Shown: piece by piece, positions 1 through 8,499 of the stretch | Layout: each line of letters begins with the position of its first letter | Position numbering within the stretch: position 1 is the first letter of the stretch | DNA from: an uncultured Pelagibacteraceae bacterium | GTDB lineage: Bacteria; Pseudomonadota; Alphaproteobacteria; Pelagibacterales; Pelagibacteraceae | Direction of reading: 5' to 3' | NCBI GenBank assembly: GCA_902581605.1 | Contig: CACHPE010000011.1 | Location: 1-46,145, forward strand | DNA length: 46,145 nucleotides | Translations under genes and position numbers: made by a program | Notes under the pieces: model-generated | What the model was told of the DNA's origin: nothing | Seen by the model: only the letters and a program-made list of their open reading frames with translations | The model's database searches: none

Positions 1-469
1 TTACTCTTGGGGTTTCTAAACGTTGAGCTCGCATATTCTCATCTAAGTCCCCAAGAAAAGGCATGCCAGCAATAAATCCTGTCATGTAACAAAAATACTC
101 CTTATTTAAAAAATTCTCTAAAATTTTTTCTCTACTTAATTTTAATATTTCTTCCAATCTTTTAATATCCATTGAGAAATTTTCATGACAACAAACTGGT
201 ATTTCTAATTTTTTAGAATTTATATCTATTGAGTCTTCAGCATTTATATTTTCAACATAATTTTTTACTTCTTTAAAATTTGTTTTTTTTAGATCATAAG
301 AAATAATTAGTTTATTGTAAGATGGTGTTAAATTATTTATCCCTTCAAATTTTTTTTCTTTAATAGTTTTAAAATATTTTATAACTTGTGAATTAATTGA
401 TTTATTTACTTCATTACCAAAATCGCAGTACAAAGCTGCGTCACCAAGATTTGATATATTTTTTACCAT
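1..469 (-). CDS. pxpB: 5-oxoprolinase subunit B, 3'-truncated by window edge
   Basis: PxpB (KipI / allophanate hydrolase subunit 1 family) works with PxpC and PxpA to open 5-oxoproline to glutamate using ATP. The frame starts with ATG at 467-469, translates to MVKNISNLGDAALYCDFG and stays open for 156 codons to the window start. Near the visible end is the family segment GMPFLGDLDENMR followed by ETPRV. The family is usually about 210-230 residues, so roughly 60 residues and the stop lie outside. It diverges from pxpA, whose likely start is only 27 bases away, which supports the 5-oxoprolinase assignment over urea amidolyase. pxpC would be expected next, beyond the edge; this is inference. 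Confidence 0.85.
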   Translation of the reverse strand, partial: MVKNISNLGDAALYCDFGNEVNKSINSQVIKYFKTIKEKKFEGINNLTPSYNKLIISYDLKKTNFKEVKNYVENINAEDSIDINSKKLEIPVCCHENFSMDIKRLEEILKLSREKILENFLNKEYFCYMTGFIAGMPFLGDLDENMRAQRLETPRV

Positions 470-474
470 GTCAT

Positions 475-482
475 GTTATACT
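475..482. promoter_or_regulatory. candidate overlapping back-to-back -10 elements for pxpB and pxpA
   Basis: Between the two divergent starts lies TGTTATACT (474-482). Rightward it reads as an extended -10 (TG-T-TATACT) and leftward as TATAAC (480 to 475). A rightward transcript would start near 489, just before the pxpA ATG at 497. A leftward transcript would start near 468, almost at the pxpB ATG, so it would be nearly leaderless. The -35 boxes (TTGATA at 451 rightward, though its spacing to this -10 is too long, and TTTCCA leftward) are weak. This is pattern-based only. Confidence 0.35.
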
Positions 483-496
483 TAACATTAGAGACT

Positions 497-1276
497 ATGG
501 AAATTAATATAAATTGTGATTTAGGTGAAAAATCAAAACATCATTCAAATAAGTATGATCCAGATTTACTAGAAATAGTTAATTCTGCAAATGTCGCATG
601 CGGTTATCATGCGGGTGATGATGAGTCGATGAATCAAGTAGTTAAAATTTCAAAAAAAAATGGTGTTAGTATTGGAGCGCATCCATCATTTAATGACCCT
701 GAAAATTTTGGAAGGCAAAGAATGAACCTTTCACCTAATGAGGTAAGGCAATTGATTATTGATCAATATGAAATTCTTCAAAAAATTGCCCAAGATCATG
801 GGGAAAACGTCACTCATATAAAACCACACGGTGCTTTAAATAATATGGCTTGTGAAGATATTGATTTAGCAACTACATTAGCAAAAGCGATAAATGAAAT
901 TAATAAAGATTTAATTTATTTGGTACCTACTGGATCTAAAATGGAAGAAGCAGCAAAAAAACTAAATATGCGAATTGCTTGTGAGATTTTTGCGGACAGA
1001 AATTATGAGGATGATGGCAACCTGGTTTCTAGAAAAAAACCACACGCTCTTATTATTGATCCAGAAGAAGCTAAAAAACACGTATTAAATATGGTTAAAA
1101 ATCAGTCACTTAATTGTCACAGTGGAAAGCAGATACCTTGTGAAATAGACTCTGTGTGCATACATGGAGATAATGAAAGTTCATTGTCTACTGCAAAATC
1201 AATTAGAGAAAATTTAATAGAAAATGGGCTGCAATTAAAACCTTTGAATAAAATGGAGAAATTTAAAAATGATTAA
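497..1276 (+). CDS. pxpA: 5-oxoprolinase subunit A (LamB/YcsF family)
   Basis: PxpA is the hydrolytic subunit of prokaryotic 5-oxoprolinase and converts 5-oxoproline to glutamate in the cytoplasm together with PxpB and PxpC. The protein begins MEININCDLGE, the typical LamB/YcsF start, then shows ANVACGYHAGD and GAHPSFNDPENFGR, and HIKPHGALNNMA in the middle. The 259-residue length is normal. An in-frame ATG eight codons earlier (473) exists, but 497 fits the family N terminus and the candidate extended -10 at 474-482. The stop overlaps the next gene by 8 bases, so the two are probably cotranscribed. The role is a strong family match, supported by pxpB next door. Confidence 0.9.
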   Translation: MEININCDLGEKSKHHSNKYDPDLLEIVNSANVACGYHAGDDESMNQVVKISKKNGVSIGAHPSFNDPENFGRQRMNLSPNEVRQLIIDQYEILQKIAQDHGENVTHIKPHGALNNMACEDIDLATTLAKAINEINKDLIYLVPTGSKMEEAAKKLNMRIACEIFADRNYEDDGNLVSRKKPHALIIDPEEAKKHVLNMVKNQSLNCHSGKQIPCEIDSVCIHGDNESSLSTAKSIRENLIENGLQLKPLNKMEKFKND

Positions 1277-1754
1277 AAAACTATTTATAATTGTTTGCTT
1301 AACATTATTTGCTACAAACTCATTTTCAGCAGGATCAGATCCTAAACCTGAAAAAGTAAAAACAGATTATACAAAAGCAGTTGAGTCAATAAAGTGGGCA
1401 AAAAAATACGAAGCAAAAGGTAAACTTGAGAAAGCAAAAAAAAGATATGCTAAAGCTCAAAAATTACTTTTAAAATCAAATTCTAAGAAACCTAATCAAG
1501 CTGATACTTTAAATTATCTAGGATTCACTACTCGAAAACTTGGTGATTATGAAAATGGTGAAAAATATTATCTACAAGGTTTGGCGATTGAACCAAACCA
1601 TATTGGCATAAATGAGTATTTAGGTGAATTGTATGTTGCAACAAACAGATTAGATTTAGCCAAAGAAAGATTAAAAATATTAGAAAACTGTAATTGTGAA
1701 GAATATAAAGAATTGAAACAAATTATTGATGGGACAAAAAAATCAAAATATTAA
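1269..1754 (+). CDS. exported TPR-repeat protein
   Basis: A 161-residue protein with a signal peptide (MIKKLFIIVCLTLFATNSFSA, cleavage probably after residue 21) and a mature part with about three tetratricopeptide-like helical pairs. One clear repeat is around residues 78-112 (DTLNYLGFTTRKLGDYENGEK) and the next starts near 113 (GINEYLGELYVATNRLDLAK). TPRs bind other proteins, so a periplasmic scaffold role is plausible but no partner is known. Its start overlaps pxpA by 8 bases, implying coupled translation, yet nothing in the sequence ties it to 5-oxoproline. Two cysteines close together (NCNC) precede the end. It is convergent with dctM and their ends overlap by 4 bases. Confidence 0.75.
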   Translation: MIKKLFIIVCLTLFATNSFSAGSDPKPEKVKTDYTKAVESIKWAKKYEAKGKLEKAKKRYAKAQKLLLKSNSKKPNQADTLNYLGFTTRKLGDYENGEKYYLQGLAIEPNHIGINEYLGELYVATNRLDLAKERLKILENCNCEEYKELKQIIDGTKKSKY

Positions 1755-3061
1755 TTAATATTTTGAACCATTTGTTGAGGCATCCATAATGCAATTTCAG
1801 GGAAAATAACAACAAGTATTACTGCAAGTATCATTAATAAAAATAATGGAAAAGCACTTCTTGCAATAAATCCCATATCTTTGTCAGCCATTCCCTGCAA
1901 AACAAATAAATTAAATCCTACAGGTGGTGTAATTTGAGCCATCTCAACTACAATAACTAAAAATACTCCAAACCAAATCATGTCAAAACCAGCTTGTCTA
2001 ATCATTGGTTCAATGATTGCCATTGTAAGTACTACTGCTGAAATTCCATCAAGAAACATTCCAAGAATAATATAGAAAATCATTAAAACAAAAATTAATA
2101 CATAAGGTGATAGCTCCATATTTTGTATCCAGATAGCTAGGTTTCTTGGAAGACCAGTAAATCCCATAGCTAATGATAAAAATGTAGAGCCAGCTAAAAT
2201 AAAAGCAATCATACAAGATGTTTTGGTTGCTCCTAACAAGGATTGTTTAAATGTTTCAATCGTTAAACTCTTTTGAAAGTAAGATAAAATTAAAGCTCCT
2301 ACTACACCTAAAGAAGCAGCCTCGGTTGCTGTTGCAACTCCAGTGTATATTGATCCGATTACAGCTGATATTAAAATAATTACTGGTAATAGTTGTTTTG
2401 ATTTTCTTATTTTTTCTAAAAAGGAAAAATTTTCTACATACTTTGGCATGCTTTTTTTATTTATTAAAGACCAAATTATCACGTAAGACATAAATATAAG
2501 TGCAATCATTATCCCTGGAATAATTCCTGCAATAAATAGTTTTGCTATAGACTCTTGAACAGTTACTCCATAAATTATTAATATTATTGAAGGAGGGATA
2601 AGAAGTCCTAAAGTTCCTGAGCCAGCTAGACTACCTAACAAAATTTTTTCTGGATATTTTCTTTTTCTTAGTTCTGGAATAGACATCTTACCTACTGTTG
2701 CAACAGTTGCAGCAGAAGAGCCAGAAATTGCAGCAAAAAGTGCACAACCAACAACATTTACATGAATTAATCCACCAGGTAATTTTTGCATCCAAGGTGA
2801 TAGTCCAGCAAATAAATTTTCTGATAACTTGGTCCTAAATAATATTTCACCCATCCAAACAAACAATGGTAAAGCTGTTAATGTCCATGATGACGAGGTT
2901 CCCCATATTGTAGTTGCCATGGCATCTCCAACTGGTCTTGAAGTAAATAACATCATACCAATTGTTGAAACACCTATCATACTTATTGCTACCCAAATGC
3001 CAGATCCAAGAAAGAATAAAAGTACACTTATAAAAAATATTATGAGAAATATTTCAGTCAT
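1751..3061 (-). CDS. dctM: TRAP transporter large permease
   Basis: The 436-residue large membrane subunit of a tripartite ATP-independent periplasmic transporter. It carries the substrate across the inner membrane using the sodium or proton gradient. About 12 hydrophobic segments are visible, with the family-typical stretches SGSSAATVATVGKMSIPEL near residue 113, GSLAGSGTLGLLIPPSIILI near 143, and ITPPVGFNLFVLQGMA near 375. The length is normal for DctM. It overlaps dctQ by 8 bases and is the last gene of dctP-dctQ-dctM. The substrate cannot be read from the sequence; organic and keto acids, taurine and ectoine are all known for this family. Confidence 0.93.
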   Translation of the reverse strand: MTEIFLIIFFISVLLFFLGSGIWVAISMIGVSTIGMMLFTSRPVGDAMATTIWGTSSSWTLTALPLFVWMGEILFRTKLSENLFAGLSPWMQKLPGGLIHVNVVGCALFAAISGSSAATVATVGKMSIPELRKRKYPEKILLGSLAGSGTLGLLIPPSIILIIYGVTVQESIAKLFIAGIIPGIMIALIFMSYVIIWSLINKKSMPKYVENFSFLEKIRKSKQLLPVIILISAVIGSIYTGVATATEAASLGVVGALILSYFQKSLTIETFKQSLLGATKTSCMIAFILAGSTFLSLAMGFTGLPRNLAIWIQNMELSPYVLIFVLMIFYIILGMFLDGISAVVLTMAIIEPMIRQAGFDMIWFGVFLVIVVEMAQITPPVGFNLFVLQGMADKDMGFIARSAFPLFLLMILAVILVVIFPEIALWMPQQMVQNIN

Positions 3062-3542
3062 TCTTATTTAAAATTGTTAAAATAAATTTATGTAAAACAG
3101 CTATAAAAAGAATTAAAGATCCAATAGCTACACTAGTTTGAGGTATCCAAATTAAGATCTCATCTGCACCTTCGCTTCTCTCTTGAAAATCATAAGAGAT
3201 TAATAACATTTTCCATAAGTAGAAAGACAAATAACCTGAAAAAATTGTTGCTACAATCAGACACCATATTTCTAAAAATCTCTTATAAGATGAAGAGGCT
3301 TTTTCTAAGAAAAGAGTAATTCGAATATGTCCACCCTCAACAAAAGTAAAAGCTAAGGCATAAAAAGATGCTGCAGCCATACAGTAGCCTGAGTACTCAG
3401 CTAAACCCCTTATGTAAAAACCAAAAATCCTTGAGGAAATTCCAATTAAAATAAAAACTGCAACAAGTATCAAAAAAAAGGCAGCTAAATATCCTGAAAA
3501 TTTATAAAGTTTATTTAGATTATTATTTATTGATTGAAACAT
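3054..3542 (-). CDS. dctQ: TRAP transporter small permease
   Basis: The 162-residue small membrane subunit of the TRAP transporter, pairing with DctM. Four hydrophobic segments are visible (about residues 15-36, 48-66, 88-110 and 133-155), the normal DctQ topology, with the central RGLAEYSGYCMAAASFYALA and FVEGGHIRI typical of the family. It sits between dctP and dctM, overlaps dctM by 8 bases and is separated from dctP by a strong hairpin, so its expression is probably lower than that of the binding protein. Confidence 0.88.
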   Translation of the reverse strand: MFQSINNNLNKLYKFSGYLAAFFLILVAVFILIGISSRIFGFYIRGLAEYSGYCMAAASFYALAFTFVEGGHIRITLFLEKASSSYKRFLEIWCLIVATIFSGYLSFYLWKMLLISYDFQERSEGADEILIWIPQTSVAIGSLILFIAVLHKFILTILNKND

Positions 3543-3547
3543 TGAGT

Positions 3548-3583
3548 AAAAAGGCCAACTTACTACAAGTTGGCCTTTTTTTT
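3548..3583 (-). terminator. GC-rich hairpin with T-tract between dctP and dctQ
   Basis: A near-perfect inverted repeat AAAAAGGCCAACTT / AAGTTGGCCTTTTT with a five- to seven-base loop lies between the dctP stop and the dctQ start. Read leftward it ends in a run of T, like a Rho-independent terminator. Because dctQ and dctM follow at once, it is better seen as a partial terminator or 3'-end stabiliser that makes dctP mRNA more abundant than the permease mRNA. That role is inference; the hairpin is plain in the sequence. Confidence 0.8.
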
Positions 3584-3591
3584 AAGACTAT

Positions 3592-4563
3592 TTATTTGTA
3601 AGCAGATAAAACTGCAGCACCTCTGTCTCCAGCTTTTGCTTTCCATTCTTCAGACATTGTTGCTCCAACTTTTTCAAAATGTTTTTTCAAAGCTGAATTA
3701 ACTTCGCCTACTTCCATTCCAGCATCTGCTAAAGCTTTCTTGTCTCCAGTATTACCTTGTTTAGATAACTCCCAACCCTTTTCTTCAGCAATTGCTGCTT
3801 GGTTCATCACAAGATCTTGAGTTGCTTTATCAAGTTTATTCCAAGCGGCTTTATTAGCTATGATCATATTTTTTGGAAACCATGCTGCTATATCATAAAA
3901 ATATTTAACACCATTTTCCCAAATCTTACTATTTTTTCCAGTTGTAGGAGAAGTAATCATACTTTCAACTGCACCTGTAGAAAATGCTTGGCTTATTTCA
4001 GCTGCTTCAATTTTAGTTGGTGCCATTCCTGTTAACTCCGCAATTCTAATTGTTGCAGAGTTGTATGCTCTAAATTTTAATCCATTTAGATCACCAACTT
4101 TTTTAATTTGCTTTTTACTGTAAAGTCCTTGTGCAGGCCATGGCACTGCATAAAGAAATACCAATCCTTTTTCATCAAGACTCTTAACAATATATGGTTT
4201 TGAAGCTTCATATAATTTCATAGCATCGTCATAAGTGGTTGCTAAGAAAGGTAATGAGTCAATTTCATATAAAGGATCTTCTTTTCCAAGAGCAGACATG
4301 AATCTTTCACCAATAGGTGCTTGACCTGTTCTTACGGCTCTGAAAATTTCACCACCTTTAAATAATGAACCACCTGGGTGAGTAACAATTGTAAGCTTTC
4401 CACCACTTTTTTCAGTTACATTCTTTGCAAATTCTGTTGCATTAGCAGAATGAAAGTTTCCAGCACCATAAGCTAGTGCCATATCCCATTTTTCAGCTAA
4501 AGAAACGTTTGCAAATAATAATACTGAAGTAATTATAGATATAAATAATTTGAATAATTTCAT
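3592..4563 (-). CDS. dctP: TRAP transporter substrate-binding protein
   Basis: The 323-residue periplasmic binding protein of the TRAP system, with a signal peptide ending near LLFANVSLAEK (residues 14-24). It shows the DctP fold signature LNGLKFRAYNSATIRIAELTG around residues 160-180; the arginine in KFRAY is the usual carboxylate-binding position. EAAEISQAFSTGAVESMITSP, typical of the family, follows. A strong Shine-Dalgarno, GGAGGAT, precedes the ATG. The gene is first in the operon and is followed by a hairpin, consistent with high expression of binding proteins in ocean oligotrophs. The ligand is unknown, probably a small organic acid. Confidence 0.92.
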   Translation of the reverse strand: MKLFKLFISIITSVLLFANVSLAEKWDMALAYGAGNFHSANATEFAKNVTEKSGGKLTIVTHPGGSLFKGGEIFRAVRTGQAPIGERFMSALGKEDPLYEIDSLPFLATTYDDAMKLYEASKPYIVKSLDEKGLVFLYAVPWPAQGLYSKKQIKKVGDLNGLKFRAYNSATIRIAELTGMAPTKIEAAEISQAFSTGAVESMITSPTTGKNSKIWENGVKYFYDIAAWFPKNMIIANKAAWNKLDKATQDLVMNQAAIAEEKGWELSKQGNTGDKKALADAGMEVGEVNSALKKHFEKVGATMSEEWKAKAGDRGAAVLSAYK

Positions 4564-4565
4564 CT

Positions 4566-4572
4566 ATCCTCC
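4566..4572 (-). promoter_or_regulatory. strong ribosome binding site of dctP
   Basis: GGAGGAT lies three bases upstream of the dctP ATG when counted from its last base, with the GGAGG core five to nine bases away. It is one of the best Shine-Dalgarno matches in the window, where most genes have weak ones, and suggests high translation of the binding protein. Confidence 0.6.
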
Positions 4573-4674
4573 TTTTTAAAATTAACATTTAATTATCTCT
4601 TAGAGGTTAAATCAATAAAATTATCATTATGGTCTCATTGAAAAATTGTCAGATTATACTATTATAATGTTATC

Positions 4675-5286
4675 TTGATTGAAGAGCTCATAATTTTAAC
4701 TAATATAATTTTTATCACAATTATATTAACAGCAGATAATGCAGTAATAGTCGGGTCTATTGCTTCAAATTTTGTTCCAAAAAATAGAAAACAAATAATT
4801 CTTTGGGGTGTAATAGGAGCATTTGTTTTTAAAATTTTTTTTGCAATTTTTGCGACTTTTTTATTTGAATTTTATTTTATAAAAATTTTGGGTGGTTTAT
4901 TATTAATTTGGATTGTAAATGATTTAAGGAAAGATTTACTAGATATCAAAAAAGTAAAACCCACTACTAAAAAAGGTAAAGAGCCTTCATACATTAGTAG
5001 CATTGGAAAAGTTTTATTTGCAGATATCATGATTAGTTTTGATAATGTCATTGGTGTAGTTGCGGCAGCAAAAGGATATTTTGGATTTATGATATTTGGT
5101 CTTATGCTATCAGTTGTTTTGACTGGTGCTTTAGCTACATATATGGCTAATTATATTCAAAGACATATTTGGATAGCTTATATAGGATTAGTATTTATCT
5201 TAATCGTTGGTCTACAATTAGTAATTGGTGGATTGGTTGATCTCGAAATATTAAATATTAATGAAGAATTTAAAAAATACTTTTAG
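4675..5286 (+). CDS. TerC/YjbE-family integral membrane protein
   Basis: A 203-residue protein with seven or so hydrophobic segments. It carries the TerC-family motifs TADNAVIVGSIAS near residues 18-30 and ADIMISFDNVIGVVAAAKG near 115-133; the two acidic DN pairs inside the membrane are the family hallmark. TerC relatives have been linked to manganese or calcium export and metal loading of secreted proteins, so metal efflux is the best guess. The start is a TTG: the frame has no ATG between the upstream in-frame stop and the first motif. It diverges from dctP across about 110 bases and ends directly against panB with no gap. Confidence 0.8.
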   Translation: MIEELIILTNIIFITIILTADNAVIVGSIASNFVPKNRKQIILWGVIGAFVFKIFFAIFATFLFEFYFIKILGGLLLIWIVNDLRKDLLDIKKVKPTTKKGKEPSYISSIGKVLFADIMISFDNVIGVVAAAKGYFGFMIFGLMLSVVLTGALATYMANYIQRHIWIAYIGLVFILIVGLQLVIGGLVDLEILNINEEFKKYF

Positions 5287-6060
5287 TTAAAAAGAATTTT
5301 TTTTATTAGGAAATTTAATTTTTCTAACTTCTTTTGAATAATTTGAAACAGCTTTAGAAATCTCATTTCTAATATTGACATATTTTTTTACAAATTTGTA
5401 ATTCATTGGATTTAAGCCAATTAAATCATCAAAAACTAATATTTGACCATCACAATATTTGGAAGCTCCAATCCCTATTGTTGGAACTGTAATATTTTGA
5501 CTAACAAGTTTTGCTAAAGAAGTCTCAACACATTCTAAAACAATAGAAAATACTCCAGCTTTTTCTAACAATTTCGAGTCTCTTAAGATGTGATCTCTCT
5601 CTAGCTTTTTTTTGCCTTTAAATTTAAAAGTTTTATCTGACTGAGGAAGTAGCCCTAAATGACCCATAACTGGAATTTTATTTTTAACTAAAGTTTTAAT
5701 TGTTTCATAAATTTTTTTTCCACCTTCCAATTTTACTCCATCACATTTAGTTTTTTTCATTATTTGTTTTGCATTTTTTAAAGCCTCTTTAGGAGTTCGA
5801 TAGGTGTTATGTGGCATATCAACAATCATTAAACTTTTTTTAATACCCATTCTGACACTTTTAGAATGTTCAATCATAGTATTCAAAGTAACTTCTCTCG
5901 TAGATTTATAATTATACAAAACAGATCCAAGAGAATCTCCAACAAGTATAATATCGCAATGATTATCTAAAATTGATGCAACGTTTTTTGAGTAAGCAGT
6001 TAAACTTACAATTTTTTGTTTATTTTTTTTTTTAATTAAATCTGAAATTTTTTTTTTCAT
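5287..6060 (-). CDS. panB: 3-methyl-2-oxobutanoate hydroxymethyltransferase
   Basis: PanB transfers a one-carbon unit from methylene-tetrahydrofolate to 2-oxoisovalerate, making ketopantoate for pantothenate and CoA. From ATG 6058-6060 the 257-residue product starts MKKKISDLIKKK and shows VSLTAYS, the metal-binding ILVGDSLGSVLYNY near residue 38, GGKKIYETIKTLVKNKIPVMGHLGLLPQS around 110-140, and VPTIGIGASKYCDGQILV. The open frame extends 40 codons upstream into the preceding glyoxalase gene, but that extension does not look like PanB, so the start at 6060 is chosen. It lies four bases after the glyoxalase gene. panC is not in the window. Confidence 0.92.
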   Translation of the reverse strand: MKKKISDLIKKKNKQKIVSLTAYSKNVASILDNHCDIILVGDSLGSVLYNYKSTREVTLNTMIEHSKSVRMGIKKSLMIVDMPHNTYRTPKEALKNAKQIMKKTKCDGVKLEGGKKIYETIKTLVKNKIPVMGHLGLLPQSDKTFKFKGKKKLERDHILRDSKLLEKAGVFSIVLECVETSLAKLVSQNITVPTIGIGASKYCDGQILVFDDLIGLNPMNYKFVKKYVNIRNEISKAVSNYSKEVRKIKFPNKKNSF

Positions 6061-6064
6061 CGAC

Positions 6065-6484
6065 TTACCAAGAGCCGGTATTTTCCATTGAAGCCCAAGG
6101 TTCTTTGGGTTCCAAATTTCCTTCTTGAAGTATTTCAATTGAAATTTTGTCTGGTGATCTAACAAAAGCCATATGACCATCTCTTGGAGGTCTATTAATA
6201 GTATAACCCATATCCATTAATCTTTGGCAAGTTTCATAAATATTATCTACTCTATAGGCAAGATGACCAAAATTTCTTGAACCTTCTCCAAGCTCATCAC
6301 CATCCCAATTATATGTTAATTCTATTTCTGCTTTTTCATCATTTGGTGCTGCAAGAAAAATTAATGTAAATCTACCTTTTTCATTTTCCATTCTTCTTGT
6401 TTCTTTTAAACCAAGCCCTTCGCAGAAAAATCTTAGAGACTCATCCACGTCTTTAACTCTAATCATTGTGTGTAAATATTTCAT
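6065..6484 (-). CDS. gloA: lactoylglutathione lyase (glyoxalase I)
   Basis: Glyoxalase I isomerises the hemithioacetal of methylglyoxal and glutathione to lactoylglutathione, a cytoplasmic detoxification step. The 139-residue protein begins MKYLHTMIRVKDVDESLRFF, has the GLGLKETRR and GRFTLIFLAAP segments, then IELTYNWD and a second half with FGHLAYRVDNIYETC and SIEILQ. The metal ligands expected for the family (H6, E76, H93-like and E120-like positions) appear to be present. The length is normal. It sits between guaA and panB in the leftward gene run. Confidence 0.87.
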   Translation of the reverse strand: MKYLHTMIRVKDVDESLRFFCEGLGLKETRRMENEKGRFTLIFLAAPNDEKAEIELTYNWDGDELGEGSRNFGHLAYRVDNIYETCQRLMDMGYTINRPPRDGHMAFVRSPDKISIEILQEGNLEPKEPWASMENTGSW

Positions 6485-6506
6485 AATGTTAATTTATAAT
6501 TAAAAA

Positions 6507-8069
6507 CTACTCTAATTCAATAGTGCTAGGTGGTTTTGAAGTAACATCATACACTACTCTGTTTATACCCCTTATACTGTTAACTATTTTATTTGATATA
6601 GTTTGCATAAAAGACTTTTTAAATTCATAATAGTCAGCTGTCATTCCATCTTCAGATGTAATTGCTCTTAATAAACATAAGTATTCATAAGTACGATTGT
6701 CTCCCATAACACCAACTGTTTTTACTGGAAGTAATGCTGCATAAGCTTGCCAAATTTTATGATAAAGACCGTGATCTTTTAAAGCTTGAATAAAGTAATA
6801 ATCAGCCTCTTTTAAAATTTTAATTTTTTCATTAGTTATTATACCTGGCATTCGAATAGCTAAACCTGGTCCAGGAAAAGGATGTCTTGAAATAATTTCT
6901 TTACTTAAATTTAACTCTAATCCTAATTTTCTTACCTCGTCCTTAAATAAGAATTTAAGTGGTTCTACTAATTTTAAATTCATTTTTTTGGGTAAGCCAC
7001 CGACATTATGGTGTGATTTAATTTTAGAAGTTTGACTACCAGTAACTGATTTACTTTCAATCAAGTCTGGATAAAGAGTGCCCTGGGCTAAAAATTTAAC
7101 ATTTTTAATTTTCTTAGCGTATCGCTCAAATATTTTAATAAATAAATAACCAATTATTTTTCTTTTTTTTTCTGGATCAGAAACATTTTTTAATTTTTTT
7201 AAGAATTCCTTTTCAGCATTTACATAAATTAAATTCATTTTTAAACGTTTCTTAAAAGTTTGAACTACCTGTACTTCTTCATTTTTTCTTAAAAGGCCAG
7301 TGTTTACAAAAATACAATAAAGTTTTTTACCAATTGCTTTATTCAGTAATTGAGCAACTACACTGCTATCTACACCTCCTGATAAAGCGCAAATAACTTT
7401 GTTATTTCCAACTTGTTTTCTAACTTCTTTAATAAGCTGATTTTTTTGGTCCCTAGAAGACCAATTTCTTTTAATTTTACAAATTAAAAAAATGAAATTA
7501 CTTATTAATTTTTTTCCATTCTCTGTATGCGTTACTTCAGGATGAAATTGTACCCCATAATATTTTTTTATTTTATTTTCAACAATTGCATATTTTGAAT
7601 TAGTACTTGATGCAACAATTTTAAAATTTTTAGGCAGTTTTGAAACTTGATCAGCATGGCTCATCCAAACTTGTTTGGATTTTTTATTTCCAAAAAAATT
7701 AGTTGTTAAAAGACTGTTATTTTTTTTATAAACATTAGCTAGACCAAATTCTCTATGTTTTGATTGTTTTACCTTTCCACCATTAAATTTTGATAAAATT
7801 TGATGTCCAAAACATATTCCAAGAACTGGTACATCAAGTTGTAAAATTTTTTTATCAAATGAATATTTATTTATTTGATAAACATTTAATGGACCACCAG
7901 ATAATACTATTCCTTTAATACTGTTATTTATGTCTTTTAATTTTATTTTTTTATGACTAACTATTTCTGAAAAAACACCTAATTCTCTTACTCTTCTTGC
8001 AATTAATTGAGTAAATTGTGAACCAAAATCTATTATTAAGATTTTATTAAGATTTTGATCAAGACTCAT
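6507..8069 (-). CDS. guaA: GMP synthase (glutamine-hydrolysing)
   Basis: GuaA aminates XMP to GMP with glutamine and ATP. The 520-residue length is standard. Domains in order are the class I glutamine amidotransferase with [11 protein letters not shown] (nucleophile Cys86) and the [15 protein letters not shown]is/Glu pair, then the ATP-pyrophosphatase domain with [13 protein letters not shown] near residue 230, and a dimerisation domain ending in [15 protein letters not shown], the conserved GuaA C terminus. It follows guaB with one exported TPR gene in between and overlaps that TPR gene by 11 bases, so guaB-TPR-guaA is probably one operon. Confidence 0.97.
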   Translation of the reverse strand: MSLDQNLNKILIIDFGSQFTQLIARRVRELGVFSEIVSHKKIKLKDINNSIKGIVLSGGPLNVYQINKYSFDKKILQLDVPVLGICFGHQILSKFNGGKVKQSKHREFGLANVYKKNNSLLTTNFFGNKKSKQVWMSHADQVSKLPKNFKIVASSTNSKYAIVENKIKKYYGVQFHPEVTHTENGKKLISNFIFLICKIKRNWSSRDQKNQLIKEVRKQVGNNKVICALSGGVDSSVVAQLLNKAIGKKLYCIFVNTGLLRKNEEVQVVQTFKKRLKMNLIYVNAEKEFLKKLKNVSDPEKKRKIIGYLFIKIFERYAKKIKNVKFLAQGTLYPDLIESKSVTGSQTSKIKSHHNVGGLPKKMNLKLVEPLKFLFKDEVRKLGLELNLSKEIISRHPFPGPGLAIRMPGIITNEKIKILKEADYYFIQALKDHGLYHKIWQAYAALLPVKTVGVMGDNRTYEYLCLLRAITSEDGMTADYYEFKKSFMQTISNKIVNSIRGINRVVYDVTSKPPSTIELE

Positions 8070-8499
8070 TATTTTCAGGTTCTATATTTTTTAATGATTC
8101 TTGAATATCTTTGTTTTCTTCACATAAATTTTTACAAACTTTTACAAACTTCTTTGAAAGATCTTTTACTTTTTCATAATTAGATTTTTCTAAAGCAATT
8201 TTCATTAACATTAATAAAGCTTCTTCGTTATCAGGCTCAATTAAAAGTGTTGTTTCTAAATTGTATTCTTCTTTTCTTTGATTTTCTTCTTGGTTATAAA
8301 TTTTAGCTAAATATAAATACGAGTTTGCATCTTTTGGATTAAAAACTATATTTCTCTCAAATAAAAAACGTGCATCTTCATATTTTTCTTTTTTAAACAA
8401 TTCTAAAGCTTCATTAAAAAAATTTTCTTTACTAAAAGACGTGCTGTTAAATGAAGCTGTTAAAAGTATTAATCCTATTAATTTGAAAAATTTACTCAT
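8059..8499 (-). CDS. small exported TPR protein between guaB and guaA
   Basis: A 146-residue protein with a signal peptide ([20 protein letters not shown], cleavage near residue 23) and two to three TPR-like units: [20 protein letters not shown] near 29-48, then [20 protein letters not shown] and [18 protein letters not shown]. Two nearby cysteines (VCKNLC) could form a disulfide. The function is unknown. It overlaps guaB by one base at its start and guaA by 11 at its end, so its translation is tied to GMP synthesis genes although the product should be periplasmic. It may only ride along in a housekeeping operon. Confidence 0.72.
   Translation of the reverse strand: MSKFFKLIGLILLTASFNSTSFSKENFFNEALELFKKEKYEDARFLFERNIVFNPKDANSYLYLAKIYNQEENQRKEEYNLETTLLIEPDNEEALLMLMKIALEKSNYEKVKDLSKKFVKVCKNLCEENKDIQESLKNIEPENNES

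Noticed and set aside
4564..4674. Possible riboswitch or sigma-70 promoter upstream of dctP
   Set aside because: CTGACA and CATAAT can be found but spacing is poor, and no conserved riboswitch core or stable fold is visible.
6061..6180. PanB N-terminal extension of 40 codons
   Set aside because: It runs into the glyoxalase gene and does not match the PanB N terminus, while the ATG at 6060 does.
8130..8155. Direct repeat TTTTACAAACT within the small TPR gene
   Set aside because: It falls in frame in a lysine- and valine-rich coding stretch and is a codon-level coincidence.
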